Positions 6,947 to 14,306 of a stretch of DNA of 17,348 nucleotides are shown piece by piece. Both the position numbers and the translations under genes were made by a program. This DNA comes from Thermoleophilia bacterium (GTDB lineage: Bacteria > Actinomycetota > Thermoleophilia > Miltoncostaeales > Miltoncostaeaceae): contig JADGPH010000013.1 in assembly GCA_017882555.1 (NCBI GenBank), positions 1 to 17,348 on the forward strand, read 5' to 3'. Numbering within the stretch: the stretch's first letter is position 1; the number at the start of each line of letters is the position of its first letter. The notes under the pieces are model-generated. The model was not told the origin of the DNA. It saw only the letters and a program-made list of their open reading frames with translations, and did not search any database.

Positions 6947-8041
6947 TCATTGCGACAGCGCGTTGACGATCTGCGCGCACGCCTCGGGCGCCTCGAGCGG
7001 GGCAAGGTGACCCGCCTCAGGGACGCGCGTCACCGCTGCGCTCGGCCAGGTGTGCCCCGCGAGCATCAGGTCGACGACCGCATCGCTGTCGCCGGCCACC
7101 ACGCTGACCTGGACCCCACCGGTGCGTCCGAGCTCAGCGTTTGCGACCGCGCCGACGAGGCCCATCCAGCCCGCGGGGTCGAGCCGGGCGAATCGGTCGC
7201 GCGCGTACCGGGATGCCCATACATCGACAGCGAGCGTCTGGGGGCGCATCTGATCGGCCAACGCGACCGCTCCGGGGACCGCAGTCGCCAACTCGGTCCG
7301 CGGTCCGATGAGCGTGAGGTGGATGACGCGATCAGGGTGCGCGTCGGCAACCGCGCAGGCGATGGCGGCGCTGGCGCCTTGGGCCACCACATGCGCACGC
7401 CGCAGTCCGGTCGCGTTCATCACTCCGACCAGGTCAGATGCCAACTCGCTCAGCCCCTGCGGCAGCGGAGCGCCGACGGCGGCGCCCGCGCCGCGGAGAT
7501 CCGGTGCGACGGCGAAATGCCCCTCGGGCAACGCTCGCATCATGTCGCGCCACATGCGACGATCGAGCTCCGGTGAGTGCACCAACAGGATGCCCTCGTC
7601 ACCCTCGCCGACCGTCGCCGCCAGGGTGGTGAATTCGCGCAGCTCCACATCACGCACAGCAAGTGGCAGCGGCAGTCCGCGTTCTTCGAGCACGGTCCGC
7701 ACCGCGCGCAGGGCGTTGAGTGCGCGCGGAAACCCGGCGTATGGGGCGATCTGCTCACACAACTGGATGAGATCCTCTGGGTCAGCGCCACAGTCGAGCG
7801 CCGCCGGGGCGTGCACGCCCAGTTGACTATCCGCGCCCCCGAGCGCGGCCAAGACCGCGACGGTCAGTAGTTCGCGCTCGCGGGCCGGAAGGCCCGAACG
7901 CGAGAACACGTCGGCAAAAATGAACTCCTCGACGCCGGCCGCAAGCACGGGGGACGCTTCGCGCACCCGCCCGGTCGCAGCCAGACCGCGGCCCGCCGTT
8001 GCGCGACCAAACTCACGACGTCCGATCTCACCGCGATTCAC
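6947..8041 (-). CDS. Carboxymuconolactone decarboxylase-like / alpha-beta hydrolase fusion, hydrolase nucleophile apparently missing
   Basis: 364 aa from GTG 8041, preceded by a GGGAGAA ribosome-binding site; this places the start 61 bp after the ALDH stop. Residues about 35-122 are a gamma-carboxymuconolactone-decarboxylase domain (RELLTVAVLAALGGADSQLGVHAPAAL, then LIQLCEQIAPYAGFPRALNAL), of the PcaC type without the CxxC of AhpD. Residues about 148-364 are an alpha/beta hydrolase: LVHSPELDRRMW, VAPDLRGAG, GDSD (Asp 318/320) and the catalytic-His region EAGHLAPLEAPE (His345). At the nucleophile elbow the protein reads VVAQGASAAIA, where relatives read VVGHSMGGAIA, so Gly222 occupies the serine position; Ser224 is two residues off. 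Actinobacterial PcaL fuses the same two domains in the opposite order. The upstream partners are an acyl-CoA ligase and ALDH, not pca genes, so a protocatechuate role is not supported. Confidence 0.87.
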   Translation of the reverse strand: MNRGEIGRREFGRATAGRGLAATGRVREASPVLAAGVEEFIFADVFSRSGLPARERELLTVAVLAALGGADSQLGVHAPAALDCGADPEDLIQLCEQIAPYAGFPRALNALRAVRTVLEERGLPLPLAVRDVELREFTTLAATVGEGDEGILLVHSPELDRRMWRDMMRALPEGHFAVAPDLRGAGAAVGAPLPQGLSELASDLVGVMNATGLRRAHVVAQGASAAIACAVADAHPDRVIHLTLIGPRTELATAVPGAVALADQMRPQTLAVDVWASRYARDRFARLDPAGWMGLVGAVANAELGRTGGVQVSVVAGDSDAVVDLMLAGHTWPSAAVTRVPEAGHLAPLEAPEACAQIVNALSQ

Positions 8042-8102
8042 GAGCTTCTCCCGATTCGGTGACGCCACTCCAGCTGGACGCGCTCGGCACCGGCGCCCAC
8101 GG

Positions 8103-9497
8103 CTAGGCGAGCACCCGGACGTGCTGCCAACGGATGAAGGCCTCGAGCCCGGGCCGACCCAACTCGCAGCCGATTCCCGAACCCCGCCAGCCGGAGTAAG
8201 GCGCGTACGGCACGACGACCCGCCATCCATTGATCACGACGGTCCCGCACTCGATCGCGTGAGCGACATCGGCCGCGCGGCGCAAGTCCTGTCCGCAGAC
8301 ATACCCGACAAGCCCATAGTCGGGACGATTCGCTTCGGCGATCGCCTCCGGCACGTCCTTGTACGGCATGACGGCCACGATCGGCGTGAAGGGCTCTTCG
8401 TCGACCAGACGCACCCCCGGACCGGCCCCGGTCACCAACGCCGGTGCCACTCGGGACCCATCGAGATCATCGCCACCCTCGACTTGGGCGCCGTGCGCCC
8501 GCGCGTCGGCGAGCAAATCCCGGTGGCGAACGAGCCCCCGATCGGTTGCCATGGGCCCGAGCACCACATCCGCCATCCGGGTTCGGAACCGCTCGACAAA
8601 CGCCCGTTCGAGGGCTCGGGGAACCAGCACCCGATTCACCGAATAGCACGCCTGACCGGCGTTTGCATACCCTTGCGAGATTGCGACATCGACCGCGACG
8701 TCGAGGTCGGCGTCATCGAGGACCACCAACGGCCCATGGCCACCCAACTCCAGGCTCAACGCCTTCAGTCGCGGCGATGCCCATCCGGCGATGATCTCGG
8801 CCACCCGCCTGGATCCGGTAAAGGCGACCTTGTCGACACCGGGGTGCGTCGCAAGCGCTTTGCCTACGGACGGCCCATCGCCGGTCACGCAGTTGACGAC
8901 GCCCGGGGGCAGGCCCGACCGGTTGGCCAGCTCACACACGGCGCGTGCGGCAAGCGGTGCCTCTTGGGCCGGCTTGACCACCACGCAACAGCCCGCAGCG
9001 AGCGCCGGGGCCAGCTTCCAGATCACGAGCGCCACCGGGAAGTTCCACGGCGTGATTGCCGCGACGACCCCGATGCCGTCCGGGCGAATCTCGCTCCCGC
9101 GCCCCTGGCCGCCGGCTGGGAGAAACGTCGTCCACACGCGCTCTGCCTCGGCGGCGAAGTGATGGACAACCTCACACGCACGTGCGACCTCGGCCTGGGC
9201 TTCGCCGAGGGGTTTGCCTTCTTCGCGATGTATGAGCTCCGCGATGCGTCCTGCCTCCGCATCGAGCGCCCGCGCAAAGCGGGCGATGGCCTGCCCCCGC
9301 TCGAGCGGTGGCGTGACACGCCAGCCAACGACGGCTGCCCGGGCCGAGTTGACCGCCTGCGACACATCGGCCGCTGTGGCCGCGGCAACTTGGGCAAACG
9401 CCAGCCCCGTCGCGGGATCGGTGACGTCCATCCATGCGCCGCTGGCGACCTCGGCGCCGTCGAGGACGAGTCCGTAACGCGGCAGCGGATCGATCAT
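8103..9497 (-). CDS. NAD(P)-dependent aldehyde dehydrogenase, succinate-semialdehyde-dehydrogenase-like
   Basis: A 464-aa cytoplasmic enzyme of the ALDH superfamily that oxidises an aldehyde to the acid with NAD(P)+. Seen: the TPWNFP motif with oxyanion Asn152, cofactor Lys175 (VVKPAQEAP), the Rossmann turn FTGSRRV, general base Glu250 (LELGGHGP), and catalytic Cys284 (GQACYSVNRV), all in register. The LELGGHGPLVVLDDADLD stretch and EEPFTP near the C-terminal third are closest to GabD- and lactaldehyde-type members. It is slightly short for the family (about 480 aa). The start ATG overlaps the TGA of the upstream acyl-CoA ligase (ATGA) and has an AGGGGGG ribosome-binding site, so the two are co-translated. 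The substrate is not predictable. Confidence 0.94.
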   Translation of the reverse strand: MIDPLPRYGLVLDGAEVASGAWMDVTDPATGLAFAQVAAATAADVSQAVNSARAAVVGWRVTPPLERGQAIARFARALDAEAGRIAELIHREEGKPLGEAQAEVARACEVVHHFAAEAERVWTTFLPAGGQGRGSEIRPDGIGVVAAITPWNFPVALVIWKLAPALAAGCCVVVKPAQEAPLAARAVCELANRSGLPPGVVNCVTGDGPSVGKALATHPGVDKVAFTGSRRVAEIIAGWASPRLKALSLELGGHGPLVVLDDADLDVAVDVAISQGYANAGQACYSVNRVLVPRALERAFVERFRTRMADVVLGPMATDRGLVRHRDLLADARAHGAQVEGGDDLDGSRVAPALVTGAGPGVRLVDEEPFTPIVAVMPYKDVPEAIAEANRPDYGLVGYVCGQDLRRAADVAHAIECGTVVINGWRVVVPYAPYSGWRGSGIGCELGRPGLEAFIRWQHVRVLA

Positions 9498-11140
9498 ATG
9501 ACCCCCCCTTCCATGCCGCGATCGTAGGTCCCGGGCGCCACGCCCTGCTCGCGCAATTCCACTTTGCGCACACGTTCGGTCGGGGTCTTGGGCAGGTGGT
9601 CCATGAAGCGGATGTACCGCGGGATGGCAAACAGCGGCATCTTCGGCTCGAGGAAGTTGGCGAGCTCCCGCGCCGTGAGCGTGCCGGAGCGACTCACTAC
9701 GCACACCAGGATCTCGTCTTCGGCCGAGGCGCCTTCGTGGGCCTTGACACCGATCGCGGCGGCTTCCAAGACGTCGGGGTGCGACATCACGGTGCGCTCG
9801 ACCTCCACCGAGCTGACGTTCTCGCCCCGGCGCCGAATGTAGTCCTTAAGACGATCCTTGAAGTACAGGTATCCGTCTGCGTCCAGTTCACCGAGATCGC
9901 CCGTGTGGAGTTTCAAGTTCCGGAAGTCTTCGGCGGTCTTCTCCGGCATCCCGACATATGCGCGCATCACGATGTTGGGAATCTTCATGTCGACGACGAT
10001 CTCTCCCTGGTGCCCGTGCGACAGTGGCCGATCGGTCCCAGGCTCGACGACGGTGACCTCAAAACCTGGTGTGGCGATACCGCAGCTGCCGGGCCGGGGT
10101 TCGGCGCGCGGCGGGTGGTAGGTCACCATGCCCGTCTCGGTGAGGCCGTAGCCCTCAATGAACCGAACCCCGAAACGCTCCTGAAACGCCCAGTACAGGT
10201 CTTTCGGCGCTGGCATCGCCATGATCCGAGTGACCTTGTGGGCGCGATCCAAGCCGGTGGAGTCGGTATTCCAGATGAAGTAGTTGATCGCAGACACCGT
10301 GTTCAGCGCGGTGGCCTCGCACTCAATGACCGACTCCCAGAATCGCGTCGAGGAATACCGCGCGTCGAACTGGACGCGCGCGCCGGCGATCATGGCCGGA
10401 AAGGCGGCCAGCACCTGTGCATTTGAGTGAAACAACGGCAGGCACGAGTAGAGGATGTCGTCCTCGGTGATCTCACACACCTCACAGTATGTGCGGCCCG
10501 AGAAGTAGTCGGATGCGTGCTGCTTGATCACCCCCTTGCTGCGGCCGGTCGTCCCGGAGGTGAACATGATTCGCGCATCCCCGGTCCAGGCGATCTCGAT
10601 GCCCGGATCGTCGTCGTTCGCCCCGGCGAGGAATTCCTCATAGGTCTCCCACGGCCGCCGTGGTTCGGGACCGTGGGCGGCCCCTGTCGGCACGACCACC
10701 ACCCGCTCCAGCAATAGCAAGTCGTCCATCACCGCATCGAGTTCGGCGAGAAAGCTGTCGGCGACAAACAGCAGCCGGGCTTCGGGAAGGTTGATCGCCC
10801 ACGAGAGAAAGTCACCGCGGTAGGCCGTGTTGATCGGACATTGCGCGGCGCCGGCGATCAGGATCCCAAACCAGATCTCCAGATGCGGCTCCATGTTCGG
10901 CAGCTGAGTGGAGACAACATCACCCGGGCCAATCCCGTGCGCACCGAGCGCGTTTGCGACCCGATTCGATCGGCCAAGCATCTGCGCGTACGTGATCCAC
11001 TCACCCTTTTGGAACCGGTAGTACGGCCGTTCTGGGTGCGCTTCGGCGCGGGCGCGCAGGATGCGAGGCAGGACCCATTCCTCCGGGTTCTCCCGCCGAT
11101 ACCAGTCGGTCCACTCGTCCGGGGTTTCTGCCTGACTCAC
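9494..11140 (-). CDS. CaiC-like ATP-dependent acyl-CoA ligase (AMP-binding family)
   Basis: A 548-aa adenylate-forming enzyme that activates a carboxylic acid to acyl-AMP and then acyl-CoA. The GTG at 11140 follows GGAGG by five bases, so the upstream extension to 11464 is rejected. Motifs: P-loop FTSGTTGRSKG (residues 193-203), YGLTETG (331-337), TGD with Asp415, and the hinge region DRLKDYIRRRGENVSSVEVE (429-448). In the C-terminal A10 motif the usual PTGK lysine is replaced: PKTPTERVRK places Arg523 there. Overall layout resembles crotonobetaine/carnitine-CoA ligases and related long-chain acid ligases. First gene of the minus-strand operon, divergent from the ABC importer, and translationally coupled to the ALDH. 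The acid substrate is unknown; it may be the product of the ALDH. Confidence 0.93.
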   Translation of the reverse strand: MSQAETPDEWTDWYRRENPEEWVLPRILRARAEAHPERPYYRFQKGEWITYAQMLGRSNRVANALGAHGIGPGDVVSTQLPNMEPHLEIWFGILIAGAAQCPINTAYRGDFLSWAINLPEARLLFVADSFLAELDAVMDDLLLLERVVVVPTGAAHGPEPRRPWETYEEFLAGANDDDPGIEIAWTGDARIMFTSGTTGRSKGVIKQHASDYFSGRTYCEVCEITEDDILYSCLPLFHSNAQVLAAFPAMIAGARVQFDARYSSTRFWESVIECEATALNTVSAINYFIWNTDSTGLDRAHKVTRIMAMPAPKDLYWAFQERFGVRFIEGYGLTETGMVTYHPPRAEPRPGSCGIATPGFEVTVVEPGTDRPLSHGHQGEIVVDMKIPNIVMRAYVGMPEKTAEDFRNLKLHTGDLGELDADGYLYFKDRLKDYIRRRGENVSSVEVERTVMSHPDVLEAAAIGVKAHEGASAEDEILVCVVSRSGTLTARELANFLEPKMPLFAIPRYIRFMDHLPKTPTERVRKVELREQGVAPGTYDRGMEGGVI

Positions 11141-11387
11141 GCGACCTCCTGGCCCCATCTCCTCGCCGCAAGCGGTCCGTGGCGCCTCGCGAGCGGGTCT
11201 GCTCGCATTAGTGACATACGCTACAGAGGCGAACGGGGCTCTGACCAGTGCCCCAGGCCTGTGACGCCGCAATCGCGCCGGGCCGCGCGGCATCCCGGCA
11301 GGACCGACACCCCGGTCGGCGAACTTGCCACCAAGCCCCGCACGGAGGAGTCCCCACGCCAGCCATGCGTCGAACCGCGGCGCTCGC
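11141..11387. promoter_or_regulatory. Divergent promoter region between acyl-CoA ligase and ABC importer operons
   Basis: These 247 bp separate two divergently transcribed operons and must hold the promoter of each. On the minus strand, TTCGCC and TAATGC at 17-bp spacing (around 11205-11235) form a weak sigma-70-like pair. No convincing pair was found for the plus strand, and no strong operator-like palindrome. A GGAGGAG at 11344-11350 belongs to the plus strand. The location is certain; the individual elements are not. Confidence 0.35.
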
Positions 11388-11391
11388 GTGA
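11365..11391 (+). CDS. Possible 8-codon leader peptide (upstream ORF) of the permease gene
   Basis: ATG at 11365 opens a mini-frame MRRTAALA whose TGA (11389-11391) overlaps the GTG start of the permease gene in a GTGA arrangement. A strong GGAGGAG lies upstream, but at 14 bases it is further away than is ideal. The permease GTG itself lacks a ribosome-binding site, so coupling through this mini-frame would explain how it is translated. It is equally possible that the overlap is chance. Confidence 0.2.
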   Translation: MRRTAALA

Positions 11392-12350
11392 CGAGCGTCG
11401 ACAGGATCACACCGGAGTCCGCGCACAATGCACGCCGCCTACGCGCGCGCACGCCCGGACGCATGTTCTGGGATCGCTTCAGGACTCATACCTCGGCGAT
11501 GGTCGCCCTCGGCTTCCTGTTGGGGCTCACAGTGCTCGCCATCGGTGCACCACTGGTGGCCGATCTGATCGGCCATGGGCCAAATGATCTCTACCGGACC
11601 ACCATGCTCGATCAATACGGGCTTCCCAAGGGACCCAGCCTCAGCTTCTTGTTTGGGGCCGACGGCGCCGGACGAGACCTGTTCGTCCGCGTGATCTACG
11701 GTGCCCGCGTCTCGTTGCTGGTCGGTGTCGTTGCCACCGCGATTGCGGTGCTGATCGGCGTGACGCTGGGCCTGGTCGCCGGGCTTCGCGGCGGCATTCT
11801 GGACACTGTGCTCTCACGGATCTCCGATGTCGTCCTGGCGATGCCGCTGCTGCTGTTTGCGATCGGGATCTCCTCAGCGTGCTCCACGACCCCGCAAGGC
11901 TGCGTGAAGGGCACGCTGACGCCGGGATTGAACCTTGTGATCGTGGTCATCGCGATCTTTTCGTGGCCTGCGATGTTCCGAATCGTGCGCGCCACAACCA
12001 TGTCGCTCCGCCAGTCCGCGTTCGTCGAAGCGAGCCGGGCGATCGGAATGAGTGAACGAAACATCATGTTTCGAGAAATATTGCCGAATCTCTTATCACC
12101 GGTCGTCGTGTATTCGGCGCTGCTCATTCCACAAAGCATCTTGTTTGAGGCATACCTGACGTTTTTGGGCCTCGGTATCCCCGATTCGACCCCCTCCTGG
12201 GGGGGCATGCTCGATCAGGCGAGCCAACTCTTCACGGTTGCATGGTGGTTGATGGTGTTCCCCGGAGTGTTCCTGCTGGCAACGGTCTTGGCGTTCAACC
12301 TTGTCGGTGACGGACTGCGAGATGCGCTCGACCCCAGGTCGGCGCAATGA
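11388..12350 (+). CDS. ABC peptide/nickel-type transporter permease, DppC/OppC-like
   Basis: A 320-aa inner-membrane permease of the binding-protein-dependent importer family. Seen: an N-terminal helix (about 37-58), the conserved GADGAGRDLFVRVIYGARVSL block before the second helix, helices around 105-132 and 145-162, the cytoplasmic EAA loop EASRAIGMSERNIMFREILP (214-233) that contacts the ATPase, and the FLGLGIPDSTPSWGGML segment typical of DppC. The external loop carries C165 and C172, which could form a disulphide. The chosen GTG has no ribosome-binding site; ATG 11463 (MFWDRF) is a possible later start. It is the first gene of the importer operon, ahead of the binding protein, and separated from its partner permease. 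Confidence 0.92.
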   Translation: MTSVDRITPESAHNARRLRARTPGRMFWDRFRTHTSAMVALGFLLGLTVLAIGAPLVADLIGHGPNDLYRTTMLDQYGLPKGPSLSFLFGADGAGRDLFVRVIYGARVSLLVGVVATAIAVLIGVTLGLVAGLRGGILDTVLSRISDVVLAMPLLLFAIGISSACSTTPQGCVKGTLTPGLNLVIVVIAIFSWPAMFRIVRATTMSLRQSAFVEASRAIGMSERNIMFREILPNLLSPVVVYSALLIPQSILFEAYLTFLGLGIPDSTPSWGGMLDQASQLFTVAWWLMVFPGVFLLATVLAFNLVGDGLRDALDPRSAQ

Positions 12351-12372
12351 CAGATCGATGAAAGGCACGGGT

Positions 12373-14250
12373 ATGAGACGGATGAGATCGCGCGTAATGG
12401 TGTTAGGCCTCGGCGTGCTCATCGCCGGAGCCGGAATTACCCTGGCTGGCTGCGGCAGCAGTTCATCGGGTGGGGGGTCGTCCTCCGGCTCCGGAACCCG
12501 AGGCGGCACGTACCGCGTTGAGGCGACGGACTTCGGGTTCTCGAATAACTTCGACCCGACCGGCGAGTACACGACCGCATCGTGGGGAATCTACCGCGGG
12601 CTCCTGGTCCGCACCCTTGTCGGCTATCGGATGACCGGAGGCGTCGCCGGCAACCAACTTATGCCGGATCTGGCGGCCAACCTCCCAACTCCGACCGACA
12701 ACAACCAGACCTGGACGTTCACCCTGAAATCAGGCGTGCGCTTCGCCCCGCCGGTCAACCGGGCCATCACCTCGCGTGACATCGCCTATGCCTTTGAGCG
12801 CATCGCCACGCCGTCGCTCGCGGCCCAGTACGGGTTCTACTACGGCAATATCCTTGGCTGGGATGCGTACGCCTCGGGGAAGGCCAAGACGATTGCGGGG
12901 ATCACGACCCCCAACGACCACACGATCACCTTCCGGCTGACCTCGCCGACGCCAGACTTCTTGTACCGCTTGAGCCTCCCGGCCACGGGACCGATCCCCA
13001 AGGAGGTCGCCAAGTGCTTCCCGAACGCCGGCGGATACGGGCGCGATCTTATTTCCAGTGGCCCCTACATGATCCTGGGCAGTGCCCAGCTCAAGATCAC
13101 CAGCTGCGCAACGGTCCGCCCGCTCTCGGGTTTTGACCCCTCCACCAAGCTCCTCTTGGTGCGAAACCCGAACTACAGCCCCTCCACTGACACTGCCTCG
13201 ATGCGTACGGCACTGCCGAACGCCTTCTCGTTTGTGATCAACACCAACCAGACCGACATCTTCAACCGAATTCGGGCTGGGCTGGTCGATGACTCCATGA
13301 GTGCGCCTCCGGCCAGCATCGTTGCCTCGATCGCCGCCAATGCGAGCCAAAAGCATCTCATCAGGACGGGCGCTGCCGACGCGACCAGCTACATCTCGAT
13401 GAACCTCACCCAAGCGCCCTTCGACGACATCTACGTGCGCAAAGCGGTGAACCTCATCATGGACAAGACCGGCTTGCAACAGGCGGCGGGTGGCCCGTTG
13501 TTCGGCGCCATCGCGACGCACATCGTCCCGAACACCATGTACAACAACGATTCGTCGATCACCGGCTACGACCCGTACGCCACACCGAACTCTGCGGGCA
13601 ATCTCGCCGCGGCCGCGGCGCAGATGAAGCTCTCCAAGTACGACCCCACGCACAACGGCACGTGCGAGGTCGCTGCGTGCAAGAACGTCTTTTCGGTGAC
13701 GGGCAACACGACCCAAGACATCAACGAGGTGCCGGTGATCCAGAGCGCGCTCGCGAAGATCGGGATCACGCTCAACGTCCGCGAACTGCCGCCCTCGGCC
13801 ATGATCGCCACCGTCAGTAGCGTCGCCAAGAACGTCCCGCTCGCGCTCAGCCAAGGGTGGTCAAAGGACTATGCCGACCCATCGACGTTCATGACCCTGT
13901 TCGAGTCGTCCAGTATCTCGCCGACAGGAAACATCAACACCTCACTGGTGGGCCTGACGCCGTCCCTGGCGTCCCAGCTGCAGATCAGCATCCCCAAGGG
14001 CGTATCCATTGCGAGCATCGATGCCCGGGCGCAGGCCTGCTCGGCCACCGCGGCCGCCGGTGTCCGACAAGCCTGCTGGATTGCCCTCGACAAGAATCTG
14101 ATGGAGAACGTCGTGCCGTGGGTGCCCTATGTGAGCGGTAACAACGTGCACTTGGTGAGCTCGGCGGTCACCGTGTGGGATTACGACCAGGCCAGCGCCA
14201 CCACCGCATATTCCCATGTCGCGGTCAACCCCAGCAAGCAAGCCTCGTAG
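12373..14250 (+). CDS. ABC transporter substrate-binding lipoprotein, family 5 (peptide/nickel type)
   Basis: 625 aa from ATG 12373, which has AAAGG seven to eight bases upstream; ATG 12358 is an in-frame alternative without one. The N-terminus is a lipoprotein signal: MRRMRSR, a hydrophobic core, then the lipobox LAGC with Cys27 as the lipidated residue, followed by a Ser/Gly-rich linker. The rest is a large two-lobed binding protein of the OppA/DppA family (TWTFTLKSGVRFA, ITSRDIAYAFERI, DDIYVRKAVNLIMDK, WSKDYADPSTF), longer than the usual about 535 aa. It would capture a peptide or other amphiphilic solute outside the membrane and deliver it to the two permeases. The mature part has six cysteines (215, 245, 431, 436, 556, 568) that pair plausibly as three disulphides. 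The ligand is unknown. Confidence 0.93.
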   Translation: MRRMRSRVMVLGLGVLIAGAGITLAGCGSSSSGGGSSSGSGTRGGTYRVEATDFGFSNNFDPTGEYTTASWGIYRGLLVRTLVGYRMTGGVAGNQLMPDLAANLPTPTDNNQTWTFTLKSGVRFAPPVNRAITSRDIAYAFERIATPSLAAQYGFYYGNILGWDAYASGKAKTIAGITTPNDHTITFRLTSPTPDFLYRLSLPATGPIPKEVAKCFPNAGGYGRDLISSGPYMILGSAQLKITSCATVRPLSGFDPSTKLLLVRNPNYSPSTDTASMRTALPNAFSFVINTNQTDIFNRIRAGLVDDSMSAPPASIVASIAANASQKHLIRTGAADATSYISMNLTQAPFDDIYVRKAVNLIMDKTGLQQAAGGPLFGAIATHIVPNTMYNNDSSITGYDPYATPNSAGNLAAAAAQMKLSKYDPTHNGTCEVAACKNVFSVTGNTTQDINEVPVIQSALAKIGITLNVRELPPSAMIATVSSVAKNVPLALSQGWSKDYADPSTFMTLFESSSISPTGNINTSLVGLTPSLASQLQISIPKGVSIASIDARAQACSATAAAGVRQACWIALDKNLMENVVPWVPYVSGNNVHLVSSAVTVWDYDQASATTAYSHVAVNPSKQAS

Positions 14251-14260
14251 TCATCGCGTC

Positions 14261-14288
14261 AGCCCGGGGCCGGAATCGGTCCCGGGCT
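14261..14288 (+). other. Intercistronic stem-loop after the binding-protein gene
   Basis: AGCCCGGGGCC (14261-14271) pairs with GGTCCCGGGCT (14278-14288) around a six-base loop GGAATC. This gives an 11-bp, almost all-GC stem with a single G-U pair. It starts ten bases after the binding-protein stop and ends 18 bases before the next start. No T-run follows, so it is not a standard intrinsic terminator. In binding-protein importer operons such hairpins typically shield the upstream mRNA from 3' decay and raise binding-protein levels over permease levels. Confidence 0.7.
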
Positions 14289-14306
14289 GACGAACACATC
14301 AGGGAC

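Noticed and set aside
6947..8041. Naming the fusion protein pcaL
   Set aside because: Domain order is reversed, the hydrolase nucleophile appears lost, and no other protocatechuate-pathway gene is present in the window.
7920..9527. A 535-codon plus-strand open frame opposite the aldehyde dehydrogenase
   Set aside because: Its product is rich in Arg, His and Pro with no domain, and the opposite strand encodes a full ALDH with all catalytic residues. Long antisense frames are expected in GC-rich genes.
11280..11325. GC-rich CCGAC/GTCGG dyad upstream of the permease gene
   Set aside because: The arms are only 5 bp in very GC-rich sequence, too weak to call an operator or terminator.
12730..13854. 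A 374-codon minus-strand open frame opposite the binding-protein gene
   Set aside because: Composition is Arg/Val/Gly-rich low-complexity antisense translation; the plus strand shows a clear lipoprotein with signal and family motifs.
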